Both the position numbers and the translations under genes were made by a program. From Sulfurimonadaceae bacterium (GTDB lineage: Bacteria; Campylobacterota; Campylobacteria; Campylobacterales; Sulfurimonadaceae), in NCBI GenBank assembly GCA_028685945.1, contig JAQUCZ010000052.1, forward strand, positions 1 to 7,054: DNA of 7,054 nt. Reading direction: 5' to 3'. The notes beneath the pieces were generated by a model, which was not told where the DNA came from, did no database searches, and was given only the letters and a program-made list of their open reading frames with translations. Of this stretch, positions 1-5,170 are shown one piece after another. The stretch's first letter is position 1; every line of letters starts with the position of its first letter.

Positions 1-105
1 GGATAAAAAATTGCACTATTGTAGCGAAGATGTTTTGGTAAAGGGATTAAGAATTACAATTAGCACATGCCATGAAAGAGGTTGGCATGTAGAGGGTAAA
101 AAGAA
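1..105. other. Left-edge stretch without a supported gene
   Basis: No complete gene is visible here. On the plus strand, frame 3 is open from the window edge to a TAA at 39-41 and would encode a 12-residue tail (IKNCTIVAKMFW), so it could be the last codons of a gene converging on cheZ. Alternatively the minus strand carries TACAAT (plus 18-23), a possible -10 box for a gene lying left of the window. The sequence does not decide between them. The rest is the inverted repeat at 65-90. Confidence 0.3.
65..90. repeat. Inverted pair of ACATGCCA motif with 10-nt spacer
   Basis: ACATGCCA (65-72) and its exact complement TGGCATGT (83-90) flank a 10-nt spacer, giving an 8-bp stem with a 10-nt loop. 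It lies 15 nt beyond the cheZ stop codon. No T-run follows on the minus strand, so a role as an intrinsic terminator is possible but not shown. It is the only one of the four pairs here with a spacer. Confidence 0.75.
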
Positions 106-792
106 CTACCCTTTGCTTGCAAATTGCTCCAAAAGCGCTTCGATATCGTCGTTGGTTGCAAGTTCGTTGTGGGTGTCGCCCACGATATGCGTCGCAGAAG
201 CGACACGTTTGTCGTCGTCGATTTTCCCTTCAAAGAGGGCGTTCATATATTTTGAAAGGGCGCGCATAACGTTGATAACGCGCTCGATTTTTTGGCGGTG
301 GATATCTTGGTACTGCATAATATCCATCACGTTCATAATCGAATCGCCGCTGTGGTGGAAGGTCTCCAAAATAAGGTTGGCATCTTCGAGCGCATTTTGG
401 TTAAGCTCCAATGAAGTGCCGAAAGCTTCGACGTTGGGGAATTTTTCGTGGAGTTTAGAAAAAAGTTCTATGTTTTTTTCAAACGTCTCGACCACCCTTT
501 GAAGGTTGTCCTCTTTCTCCATCAGATCGTTGCTGATCCCCTCGATAATATCGAAAATCTGGCTCGCTTTCTCTTCCCCCTCTTTGGTGACGTCGTCGAG
601 CTGATGCACCATTTTGTTTTCGTCGGTTGCAGGGAGCGGCCAGTGGTGCGCGGTTTTTTCGCTGTAACCCGGAGGAAGATCGGAAATATCGTCTTCGATA
701 GCATCTTCCCCCTGCGCGTCATCCTCTTGCGGCATATCTTCAAATGCGTCCAATTCGCCGTTCATCAGAGCGTCTAGTTCTTCTTGCGTCAT
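106..792 (-). CDS. cheZ: CheZ-type CheY-phosphate phosphatase
   Basis: This 228-residue acidic protein is probably a CheZ, the cytoplasmic phosphatase that removes phosphate from CheY and ends the chemotactic signal to the flagellar motor. The family signature is at residues 159-171 (MQYQDIHRQKIER): D163 and Q167 match catalytic D143 and Q147 of E. coli CheZ, with the same spacing. Residues 65-115 and 130-190 look helical, as expected of the CheZ four-helix bundle. The last 16 residues (NDDIEALLEQFASKG region) resemble the CheZ C-terminal CheY-binding peptide, joined by a polar linker. The N-terminus (TQEELDALMNGE) resembles the FliM/FliN N-terminal motif, and residues 17-37 are very acidic. 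The start is supported by GGAG upstream. Epsilonproteobacterial CheZ proteins are known to be divergent. It is a lone gene, divergent from the PHP phosphatase. Confidence 0.85.
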   Translation of the reverse strand: MTQEELDALMNGELDAFEDMPQEDDAQGEDAIEDDISDLPPGYSEKTAHHWPLPATDENKMVHQLDDVTKEGEEKASQIFDIIEGISNDLMEKEDNLQRVVETFEKNIELFSKLHEKFPNVEAFGTSLELNQNALEDANLILETFHHSGDSIMNVMDIMQYQDIHRQKIERVINVMRALSKYMNALFEGKIDDDKRVASATHIVGDTHNELATNDDIEALLEQFASKG

Positions 793-814
793 TAAAAATC
801 TCCGTGCGTAATCA

Positions 815-820
815 AGTGTA
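815..820 (-). promoter_or_regulatory. Candidate cheZ -10 box (TACACT)
   Basis: On the minus strand TACACT lies about 22 nt before the cheZ ATG, which would give a leader of roughly 15 nt containing the GGAG ribosome site. No good -35 box is seen. A second minus-strand candidate, TATAGT, overlaps the divergent TATAAT at 841-846. Confidence 0.4.
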
Positions 821-840
821 CCAAATTAATTTATTCGCAC

Positions 841-846
841 TATAAT
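841..846 (+). promoter_or_regulatory. -10 box for the PHP phosphatase gene
   Basis: A perfect TATAAT 29 nt before the ATG at 876, in an AT-rich setting. Transcription starting about 7 nt downstream would give a leader near 23 nt. The -35 region is not recognisable, which is usual for sigma-70 promoters in Campylobacterota. The ribosome site is weak (AAGACGGA). Confidence 0.6.
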
Positions 847-875
847 ATCATAAAAATATAAAAGACGGACTTCAA

Positions 876-1655
876 ATGAAAGTGGATCTACATAATCATA
901 CAAAGCTTTGCAACCACGCCGAAGGGGAGGTTTTCGAGTACGTTGAACGTGCCATAGAGAAGGGGACGCGCTACTTCGGATTTGCTGACCATGCCCCGAT
1001 GGATTTCGACCCGAAGTACCGCATGAGTTTTGCGCAAATGAGCGAGTATGAAAAAAGCGTTTTAGAGGCAAAAGAGCGTTATAAAGATACAATCGAAATC
1101 CTTTTGGGATACGAAGTAGACTACCTTGAGGGGCATATGGACGCAAGGGTGCTACATGCCAAGGTCGATTATCTCATCGGAAGCGTTCATTTTATCGACG
1201 GTTGGGGGTTTGACAACCCCGAATTTATCGGGCGCTACGAGCACGAAGATATCGACGTGATCTGGCAACAGTATTTCGATGCTATAGAGAAGATGGCGCA
1301 AACGAGATTTTTTGACATCGTAGGGCATCTTGATCTTATAAAAGTATTTAAGTACATGCCAAAGGGAGATATCTTAGCCATTGCAAAAAAAGCGCTGATC
1401 GCCATAAAAGAAGCCGATATGAGTTTGGAGGTGAATATGGCGGGTTACCGCAAGCCTATCGCAGAGCCGTACCCCTCTTTGGCGCTTTTAAAAGAGGCGC
1501 ATAAACTCGGTATCCCCATCACTTTTGCTTCCGATGCGCACAACCCCGAACAGATATCTTTGTTCGCAGAGGAGACGGTTGCATTTGCAAAGAGTGCAGG
1601 GTACGGTGAGTGCGTGTATTATAAAGAGAGAAAAAAGTATTTTGTAGAGATATAG
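876..1655 (+). CDS. hisK: PHP-family phosphatase, probably histidinol-phosphatase
   Basis: This 259-residue cytoplasmic metalloenzyme has the PHP (polymerase and histidinol phosphatase) fold and most likely hydrolyses histidinol phosphate to histidinol in histidine synthesis. The metal-ligand motifs appear in the expected order: DLHNHT at 4-9 (H6, H8), H39 in FADHAP, E80 in GYEVDYLEG, H105 in GSVHF, H151 in VGHLDL, and D220/H222 in SDAH near the C-terminus. Length fits the HisK/HisJ-type family. The start is chosen because the PHP signature begins at residue 4. The gene stands alone with its own promoter, so no his operon supports the assignment; another phosphoester substrate cannot be excluded. 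Two ACATGCCA motifs lie inside it, in two different reading frames. Its 3' end is followed directly by a palindromic motif pair. Confidence 0.82.
   Translation: MKVDLHNHTKLCNHAEGEVFEYVERAIEKGTRYFGFADHAPMDFDPKYRMSFAQMSEYEKSVLEAKERYKDTIEILLGYEVDYLEGHMDARVLHAKVDYLIGSVHFIDGWGFDNPEFIGRYEHEDIDVIWQQYFDAIEKMAQTRFFDIVGHLDLIKVFKYMPKGDILAIAKKALIAIKEADMSLEVNMAGYRKPIAEPYPSLALLKEAHKLGIPITFASDAHNPEQISLFAEETVAFAKSAGYGECVYYKERKKYFVEI
1154..1161 (+). repeat. Single ACATGCCA motif copy in coding sequence
   Basis: Exact octamer, preceded by T and followed by A. It is read as CTA CAT GCC AAG (L-H-A-K) in the PHP phosphatase gene. Confidence 0.65.
1354..1361 (+). repeat. Single ACATGCCA motif copy in coding sequence
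   Basis: Exact octamer, preceded by T and followed by A. It is read as TAC ATG CCA AAG (Y-M-P-K), a different frame from the copy 200 bp upstream in the same gene, so protein sequence alone does not explain the repetition. Confidence 0.65.
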
Positions 1656-1679
1656 CCACATGCCATGGCATGTGACTAT
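1652..1679. repeat. Palindromic motif pair between convergent genes, possible bidirectional terminator
   Basis: The core, CACATGCCATGGCATGTG (1657-1674), is a perfect 18-bp palindrome made of two abutting ACATGCCA copies. Beyond a single C/A mismatch the stem can extend by ATAG (1652-1655) with CTAT (1676-1679), so it includes the stop codon of the PHP phosphatase gene. It sits between two convergent genes, 19 nt from the globin stop. Downstream on the plus strand a T-run (1690-1695) follows, but 16 nt away from the core. Termination in both directions is plausible but inferred. Confidence 0.75.
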
Positions 1680-1693
1680 CGTTGCAGTGTTTT

Positions 1694-2137
1694 TTAGCTT
1701 TTTGTATTTACCAACCACATAGAAAACACGTTGAGGTACTCCCAAAACGACTCGATGTACTCGGGGGTGATCCCCTCGTCTACGAGCGCTTCTAAAAGCG
1801 GAATGTAGAGAGCCAGCCAACTTTTGCGTCCGTCTTCGTCGATGCGAAAAGGTGCATGACGCCCTACCATCTGGTGCGCACCGCGGGTTTGGGTGAAGTA
1901 ATCGGGTCCGCCGCTGATCTCTATAAGAAAATCTGCCGCGTGTTTTTGTGCCGCGGCAAAATCTTCGTCGTCGTTTACGGGGAATAAAAAAGCGATATCG
2001 CTTGTTTTGATCGACTCGTAGTGATCGTATACAAGCTTTCTAAAACGCTCTTCGCCCACTTCGTAAAAAAAACCGGGATGCGGTTTTGCAACGGAGGGTC
2101 GTACGCCGATTTCGCCGTCTGTGATCGTTAGTTTCAT
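1694..2137 (-). CDS. Truncated-haemoglobin-like globin
   Basis: A 147-residue protein with the pattern of a bacterial truncated (2-on-2) haemoglobin, a small haem protein that binds O2 or NO and is often linked to NO detoxification or microaerobic respiration. The clearest part is residues 76-107: GGPDYF, then RHAPFRI with H94 as the likely proximal haem ligand, then W107, matching the E/F to G-helix region of group II-type sequences. H39-Y40 may hold the distal B10 tyrosine. The first 20 residues and the acidic C-terminal half (Y127-W141) are less typical and make it slightly long for the family. There is no signal peptide. AAGGACG (2142-2148) 5 nt before the ATG supports the start. It is divergent from trxA and convergent with the PHP phosphatase. 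Subgroup assignment is tentative. Confidence 0.72.
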   Translation of the reverse strand: MKLTITDGEIGVRPSVAKPHPGFFYEVGEERFRKLVYDHYESIKTSDIAFLFPVNDDEDFAAAQKHAADFLIEISGGPDYFTQTRGAHQMVGRHAPFRIDEDGRKSWLALYIPLLEALVDEGITPEYIESFWEYLNVFSMWLVNTKS

Positions 2138-2175
2138 CTTTCGTCCTTGTTTTTCTTACAGATTTTATGGAAGCG

Positions 2176-2181
2176 ATTATA
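2176..2181 (-). promoter_or_regulatory. -10 box for the globin gene (TATAAT, minus strand)
   Basis: TATAAT on the minus strand 38 nt before the globin ATG. The surrounding ATTATAAT is self-complementary, so a plus-strand TATAAT overlaps it at 2178-2183 and could also fire toward trxA with a leader of about 200 nt. Confidence 0.55.
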
Positions 2182-2345
2182 ATCAAAATAAGTTTATGCA
2201 ATTTTTTAAATCTGCCTATATTTTTTCTAAAACCCCATTTTTGAAAAAGGTGTTACGATTTTGCCTTTTTAGGCTCTAAAAATAGGGAAAATTGATAAAG
2301 GTGATAAAAGTTTGACGATAAAGACGGATTTAAAGTTAGCGTTTG

Positions 2346-2351
2346 TATAAT
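2346..2351 (+). promoter_or_regulatory. -10 box for the trxA operon
   Basis: TATAAT (in TTTGTATAATG) 33 nt before the trxA ATG; start about 7 nt downstream would give a leader near 27 nt that includes AAGGACT at 2374-2380. A TTGACG at 2312-2317 is 28 nt upstream, too far to be its -35. The 130 bp upstream is AT-rich and holds three GATAAA words (2294, 2303, 2317) of unknown meaning. Confidence 0.65.
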
Positions 2352-2384
2352 GCCTCTATCATATACACAAAAAAGGACTCTGAA

Positions 2385-2705
2385 ATGGGAAAATATATAG
2401 ATTTAACTGCTGCAAACTTTGAAGCTACATTGGCTAACGGTGTTTCTTTAGTAGACTTTTGGGCTCCGTGGTGTGGACCGTGCCGTATGATCGCTCCTGT
2501 GATCGAAGAGTTGGCGAACGACTACGACGGAAAAGCAAACATTTGTAAAGTAAACACGGATGAAGAGCAAGATATCGCCGTAAAATTCGGTATCCGTTCT
2601 ATCCCTACTATTATGTTCTTCAAAGACGGAAAAATGGTAGACCAAGTCGTAGGTGCGCAATCTAAACAAGCACTTGCTCAAAAAATCGACGCTCTTTTAG
2701 CGTAA
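2385..2705 (+). CDS. trxA: Thioredoxin
   Basis: A 106-residue thioredoxin, the cytoplasmic dithiol protein that reduces disulfides in ribonucleotide reductase, peroxiredoxins and other partners and is recycled by TrxB with NADPH. The active site WCGPC is at residues 29-33 (C30, C33), preceded by the buried D24 of VDFWAP; the cis-proline is P74 in RSIPT, followed by MFFKDGK. Length matches the family. The start at 2385 is preferred over an upstream in-frame ATG at 2343, because AAGGACT sits at proper spacing before 2385, the -10 box lies downstream of 2343, and the family N-terminus matches. Many codons are of the GCT/CGT/GTA type, suggesting strong expression. It leads a probable three-gene operon; 23 nt with no terminator separate it from the next gene. 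Confidence 0.97.
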   Translation: MGKYIDLTAANFEATLANGVSLVDFWAPWCGPCRMIAPVIEELANDYDGKANICKVNTDEEQDIAVKFGIRSIPTIMFFKDGKMVDQVVGAQSKQALAQKIDALLA

Positions 2706-2728
2706 TTCTTACATAAGGGTCTTAGGTA

Positions 2729-3214
2729 GTGGAAAAAGGGGGTAAACGCCTCTTTTCGCTATCGACGCTTCTTGCTTCTTTCTTCGGCGCCGCAATGATA
2801 GCCGGTGCGTTTTCTTATTTTAATTTCAAATTTTCCGAATATAAGTTTATCGACTTTAAAGAGTGGGTTTTTTACGAAAAAAAAGATATTTTTCATCCCA
2901 AAGAGGAGAGATATATCGTTGTTTTCTTTAGCTCCAAAGATGCGCAAAGCGTCGCAAAACTATCTAAAATCGATCTTAACATACCCGTCATTGCCCTTGA
3001 TTATTACAACGAGCCCCATCCAAACGGAGCAAATATCAAGTTTTTAAGAAGCGGTACGAAAAACTCTTTGAGCTTTATTCAAAGGTTCAATATTTACGAC
3101 GCACCCTCCATCTTTTTTATAAAAAAAGTCAAAGACTCTCTTTATAAACAAGATAGTATGATACGCAAACTCGATAATTTAGATGAGTTATCCAATGAGA
3201 TTCAGACACTATAA
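2729..3214 (+). CDS. Membrane-anchored thioredoxin-fold protein lacking the CXXC motif
   Basis: A 161-residue protein of unknown function between trxA and trxB. Residues 8-30 form one hydrophobic segment after a basic N-terminus, so it is probably anchored in the inner membrane with the rest outside the cytoplasm. Residues 61-160 read like a thioredoxin fold: YIVVFFSSKDAQSVAKL (62-78) lines up with VDFWAPWCGPCRMIA of the neighbouring thioredoxin, with DAQS (71-74) where CGPC should be, and FNIYDAPSIFFIKK (120-133) matches the FGIRSIPTIMFFK strand with cis-proline P126. The mature part has no cysteine, so it cannot be a dithiol oxidoreductase; a binding or structural role is possible. The start is a GTG with AAGGG (2715-2719) 9 nt upstream. 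It is 12 nt from trxB, so co-transcription is likely. Confidence 0.8.
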   Translation: MEKGGKRLFSLSTLLASFFGAAMIAGAFSYFNFKFSEYKFIDFKEWVFYEKKDIFHPKEERYIVVFFSSKDAQSVAKLSKIDLNIPVIALDYYNEPHPNGANIKFLRSGTKNSLSFIQRFNIYDAPSIFFIKKVKDSLYKQDSMIRKLDNLDELSNEIQTL

Positions 3215-3226
3215 ATAAGGACGTTA

Positions 3227-4171
3227 ATGATGTTAGATTGTGCGATTATAGGCGGCGGACCGGCAGGTCTTACGGCGGGACTTTATACAACGCGCGGCGG
3301 TTTGGAAAACGTCGTTATGTATGAAAAAGGGATGCCCGGCGGGCAGATTACGCAAAGCTCGGAGATAGAGAACTATCCGGGAGTAACGGGTGAGATCAGC
3401 GGGATGGATCTGATGATCCCATGGCCTGAACAATGCCAAAAATTCGGACTCAAGCACGAGATGGTCGAAGTGACTCGCGTAAGCAAAGAGGGTGACGTAT
3501 TTACAATCCACAAAGCCGACGGATCGGTCGATGAAGCGAGAAGCGTTATTATCGGTACGGGTTCACGTCCGCGCCGTGCAGGTTTTGCGGGTGAAGATAC
3601 GTTTTTCGGTCGCGGCGTAAGTACGTGTGCGACATGCGACGGCTTTTTCTACAGAGGCAAAGAGGTTGCGGTGATCGGCGGGGGTGACACGGCACTCGAA
3701 GAAGCGCTTTATTTGGCAAAAATCTGTAAAAAAGTTTACCTTATCCACAGACGCGACACGTTTCGCTCCGCGCCCAATACGGTTGCACGCGTGAAAAGAA
3801 CCGAAAATATCGAACTGGTTCTTAATGCCGTTCCCGAAGAGGTTTTCGGAGACGCTTCGGGTGTGACGGGTGTCCGCGTGAAAATGAACGACGGTGCTAC
3901 GAGAAATATCGAAGTACCGGGCGTATTTACGTTTGTGGGCTATGACGTGAACAATCAAGTGCTTCTGCAAGAAGACGGAAACTTCCTTTGCGATATGACC
4001 CCGGCGGGTGAAGTGGTCGTGGACATTAGCATGAGAACTTCGGTAGCGGGGCTTTTTGCGGCGGGCGATATTCGTATCGCGGCTCCAAAACAGGTTGTTT
4101 GTGCTGCGGGTGACGGTGCTGTAGCGGCACTTCAAGCAATTACTTACGTGGACGAATTGCTAAGCCATTAA
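3227..4171 (+). CDS. trxB: Thioredoxin-disulfide reductase
   Basis: A 314-residue FAD flavoenzyme that passes electrons from NADPH to oxidised thioredoxin. In order: FAD dinucleotide-binding motif IIGGGPAGLTAG (7-18), GGQITQSSEIENYPG (38-52), GTGSRPRR (110-117), redox-active CATC (134-137) followed by DGFFYRG, NADPH motif GGGDTALEEAL (151-161), HRRDTFR (174-180), and the C-terminal FAD motif FAAGDIR (277-283). Length and motif order are those of the low-molecular-weight bacterial TrxB. Two adjacent ATGs (3227 and 3230) both suit the ribosome site AAGGACG (3217-3223); the choice changes one residue. It is the last gene of the trxA operon, followed by a palindromic motif pair. Identity is very secure. 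Confidence 0.97.
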   Translation: MMLDCAIIGGGPAGLTAGLYTTRGGLENVVMYEKGMPGGQITQSSEIENYPGVTGEISGMDLMIPWPEQCQKFGLKHEMVEVTRVSKEGDVFTIHKADGSVDEARSVIIGTGSRPRRAGFAGEDTFFGRGVSTCATCDGFFYRGKEVAVIGGGDTALEEALYLAKICKKVYLIHRRDTFRSAPNTVARVKRTENIELVLNAVPEEVFGDASGVTGVRVKMNDGATRNIEVPGVFTFVGYDVNNQVLLQEDGNFLCDMTPAGEVVVDISMRTSVAGLFAAGDIRIAAPKQVVCAAGDGAVAALQAITYVDELLSH

Positions 4172-4173
4172 TA

Positions 4174-4205
4174 TTTTCTCTACATGCCATGGCATGTAGG
4201 GGAAA
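4174..4205 (+). repeat. Palindromic ACATGCCA pair after trxB, probable terminator stem
   Basis: The core TACATGCCATGGCATGTA (4181-4198) is a perfect 18-bp palindrome of two abutting motif copies. Flanks lengthen the RNA stem: C4180-G4199, U4179-G4200, C4178-G4201, U4177-G4202 and UUU 4174-4176 with AAA 4203-4205. It begins within 10 nt of the trxB stop and ends about 50 nt before the dapB -10 box, and a pyrimidine-rich run (4207-4228) follows. A transcription terminator or mRNA 3'-end stabiliser for the trx operon is the natural reading. Confidence 0.7.
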
Positions 4206-4255
4206 ATCTCTCTCTTTTCTTTTCTCTCAAACTTCTTTTGGTATCATTAGGCAAT

Positions 4256-4261
4256 TATAAT
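4256..4261 (+). promoter_or_regulatory. -10 box for dapB
   Basis: TATAAT 16 nt before the dapB ATG. A start 6-7 nt downstream would put the ribosome site AAGGA (4267-4271) at the extreme 5' end of the message, a leader of only about 10 nt. Confidence 0.6.
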
Positions 4262-4277
4262 TTTTCAAGGAAAAAAG

Positions 4278-5045
4278 ATGGTAAAAGTTGGCGTATTTGG
4301 TGCAAGCGGCAGGGTCGGCAAATTATTGTTGGAAGATTTAAAACAAACTCCCGACATGAGCGTAAGTACGGTGTACGTGCGCAACAGTTTGGATTTTTCT
4401 ATCGATCCTTCTATTTTGGTAACGTCGGATATGAAAGCGTTTTTAAAAGGGTGCGATCTGGTGATTGACTTCTCTTTGCCCGAAGCTTGCGAAACACTTT
4501 TGGAAGCGGCTATGAAAACCCCGAAACCTTTGGTTATAGGGACGACGGGGCTTAATACCCATCAGCTTAATCTCCTTAAAGATGCAAGCGAAGTGATGCC
4601 CGTGCTTTATGCGACGAATATGTCATTGGGTGTGGCGCTTTTGAACAAACTTGTGTATCAGGCTTCTGCGGCGCTCGAGGGGTTTGATATCGAGATCGTC
4701 GAGATGCATCACAGACACAAAAAAGATGCTCCAAGCGGTACGGCACTAACACTTAGCGAATCAGCGGCGCGCGGTCGCGGACTCGATATAGAAAAAGTGC
4801 GCGTAAGCGGTCGTGATGGCAACATCGGTGCAAGAACAAAAGATGAGATTTCGGTGATGGCGCTTCGCGGCGGCGATATCGTCGGGCGTCATACGGTCGG
4901 GTTTTATAACGACGGTGAGTTTATCGAACTCAACCACACCGCAACTTCAAGAAACACCTTCTCAAAAGGTGCCATCCGTGCGGGTGCGTGGCTTGTAGGT
5001 AAAGAAGCGGGGCTTTACTCTATCGCCGATTGTTTGGAGATGTAA
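4278..5045 (+). CDS. dapB: 4-hydroxy-tetrahydrodipicolinate reductase
   Basis: A 255-residue cytoplasmic enzyme of the diaminopimelate/lysine pathway that reduces 4-hydroxy-tetrahydrodipicolinate with NAD(P)H, supplying meso-diaminopimelate for peptidoglycan and lysine. The N-terminal nucleotide-binding loop is GVFGASGRVG (5-14); GTTG is at 88-91; the catalytic signature is EMHHRHKKDAPSGTAL (142-157), with H144 and K148 matching H159 and K163 of E. coli DapB. F209-N219 (FYNDGEFIELN) and H220 precede the typical end (GLYSIADCLEM). Length is within the usual range. AAGGAAA at 4267 gives the start. It appears monocistronic: its own -10 box lies upstream, a motif pair separates it from trxB, and a stem-loop follows its stop. 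Confidence 0.97.
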   Translation: MVKVGVFGASGRVGKLLLEDLKQTPDMSVSTVYVRNSLDFSIDPSILVTSDMKAFLKGCDLVIDFSLPEACETLLEAAMKTPKPLVIGTTGLNTHQLNLLKDASEVMPVLYATNMSLGVALLNKLVYQASAALEGFDIEIVEMHHRHKKDAPSGTALTLSESAARGRGLDIEKVRVSGRDGNIGARTKDEISVMALRGGDIVGRHTVGFYNDGEFIELNHTATSRNTFSKGAIRAGAWLVGKEAGLYSIADCLEM

Positions 5046-5063
5046 GTGAGGCTAAAGCCTCAC
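5046..5063 (+). terminator. Stem-loop directly after the dapB stop
   Basis: GTGAGGCTAAAGCCTCAC starts at the base after the dapB TAA: a 7-bp perfect stem (GTGAGGC/GCCTCAC) with a TAAA loop. No T-run follows, so it is not a classical intrinsic terminator; it may terminate weakly or protect the mRNA 3' end. Confidence 0.55.
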
Positions 5064-5078
5064 CTCCGATAACAGGGT

Positions 5079-5151
5079 TGATTCGTTCTGTATTCTCTTC
5101 CCCGTCATTCCGTGCTTGACACGGAATCTAGGTAGTGCTTGAAGCGAATCA
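5079..5151. repeat. Small palindromic element (REP/MITE-like) between dapB and dinB
   Basis: About 73 bp bounded by imperfect inverted ends: TGATTCG-TTC (5079-5088) and GAA-G-CGAATCA (5141-5151), which pair over 10 bases with one bulged G. Inside lies a second inverted repeat, ATTCCGTG (5107-5114) and CACGGAAT (5120-5127), with loop CTTGA. The inner unit (CGTCATTCCGTGCTTGA and the complementary GGAATCTA) looks like the GTCATTCC...GGAATC intergenic repeats found in many bacteria. It has no ORF. Its right end abuts the next ACATGCCA palindrome. That it is a mobile non-autonomous element is inference. Confidence 0.55.
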
Positions 5152-5166
5152 CATGCCATGGCATGT
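5151..5166. repeat. Palindromic ACATGCCA pair between convergent dapB and dinB
   Basis: ACATGCCATGGCATGT is a perfect 16-bp palindrome of two abutting motif copies. It ends 4 nt from the dinB stop codon and lies beyond the dapB stem-loop and the small palindromic element. As at 1652-1679 it separates two convergent genes; no T-run is present on either side. Confidence 0.75.
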
Positions 5167-5170
5167 AGCT

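Noticed and set aside
11..502. 163-codon plus-strand open frame antisense to cheZ
   Set aside because: It lies opposite a clear CheZ with catalytic motif; its protein is serine/isoleucine-rich and low in recognisable domains, and it has no ribosome site.
2312..2317. TTGACG as the trxA -35 box
   Set aside because: The gap to TATAAT is 28 nt, far from the usual 16-18.
2294..2322. Three GATAAA words before trxA as an operator
   Set aside because: Short AT-rich words with unequal spacing (9 and 14 nt) in an AT-rich spacer; chance is a sufficient explanation.
2343..2384. Upstream in-frame ATG for trxA giving 14 extra residues
   Set aside because: It lies before the end of the -10 box, so it would precede the transcript start, and AAGGACT is positioned for the ATG at 2385.
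3563..4135. 190-codon minus-strand open frame antisense to trxB
   Set aside because: Fully contained in the unmistakable trxB; the product shows no family features and is an artefact of codon bias on the other strand.
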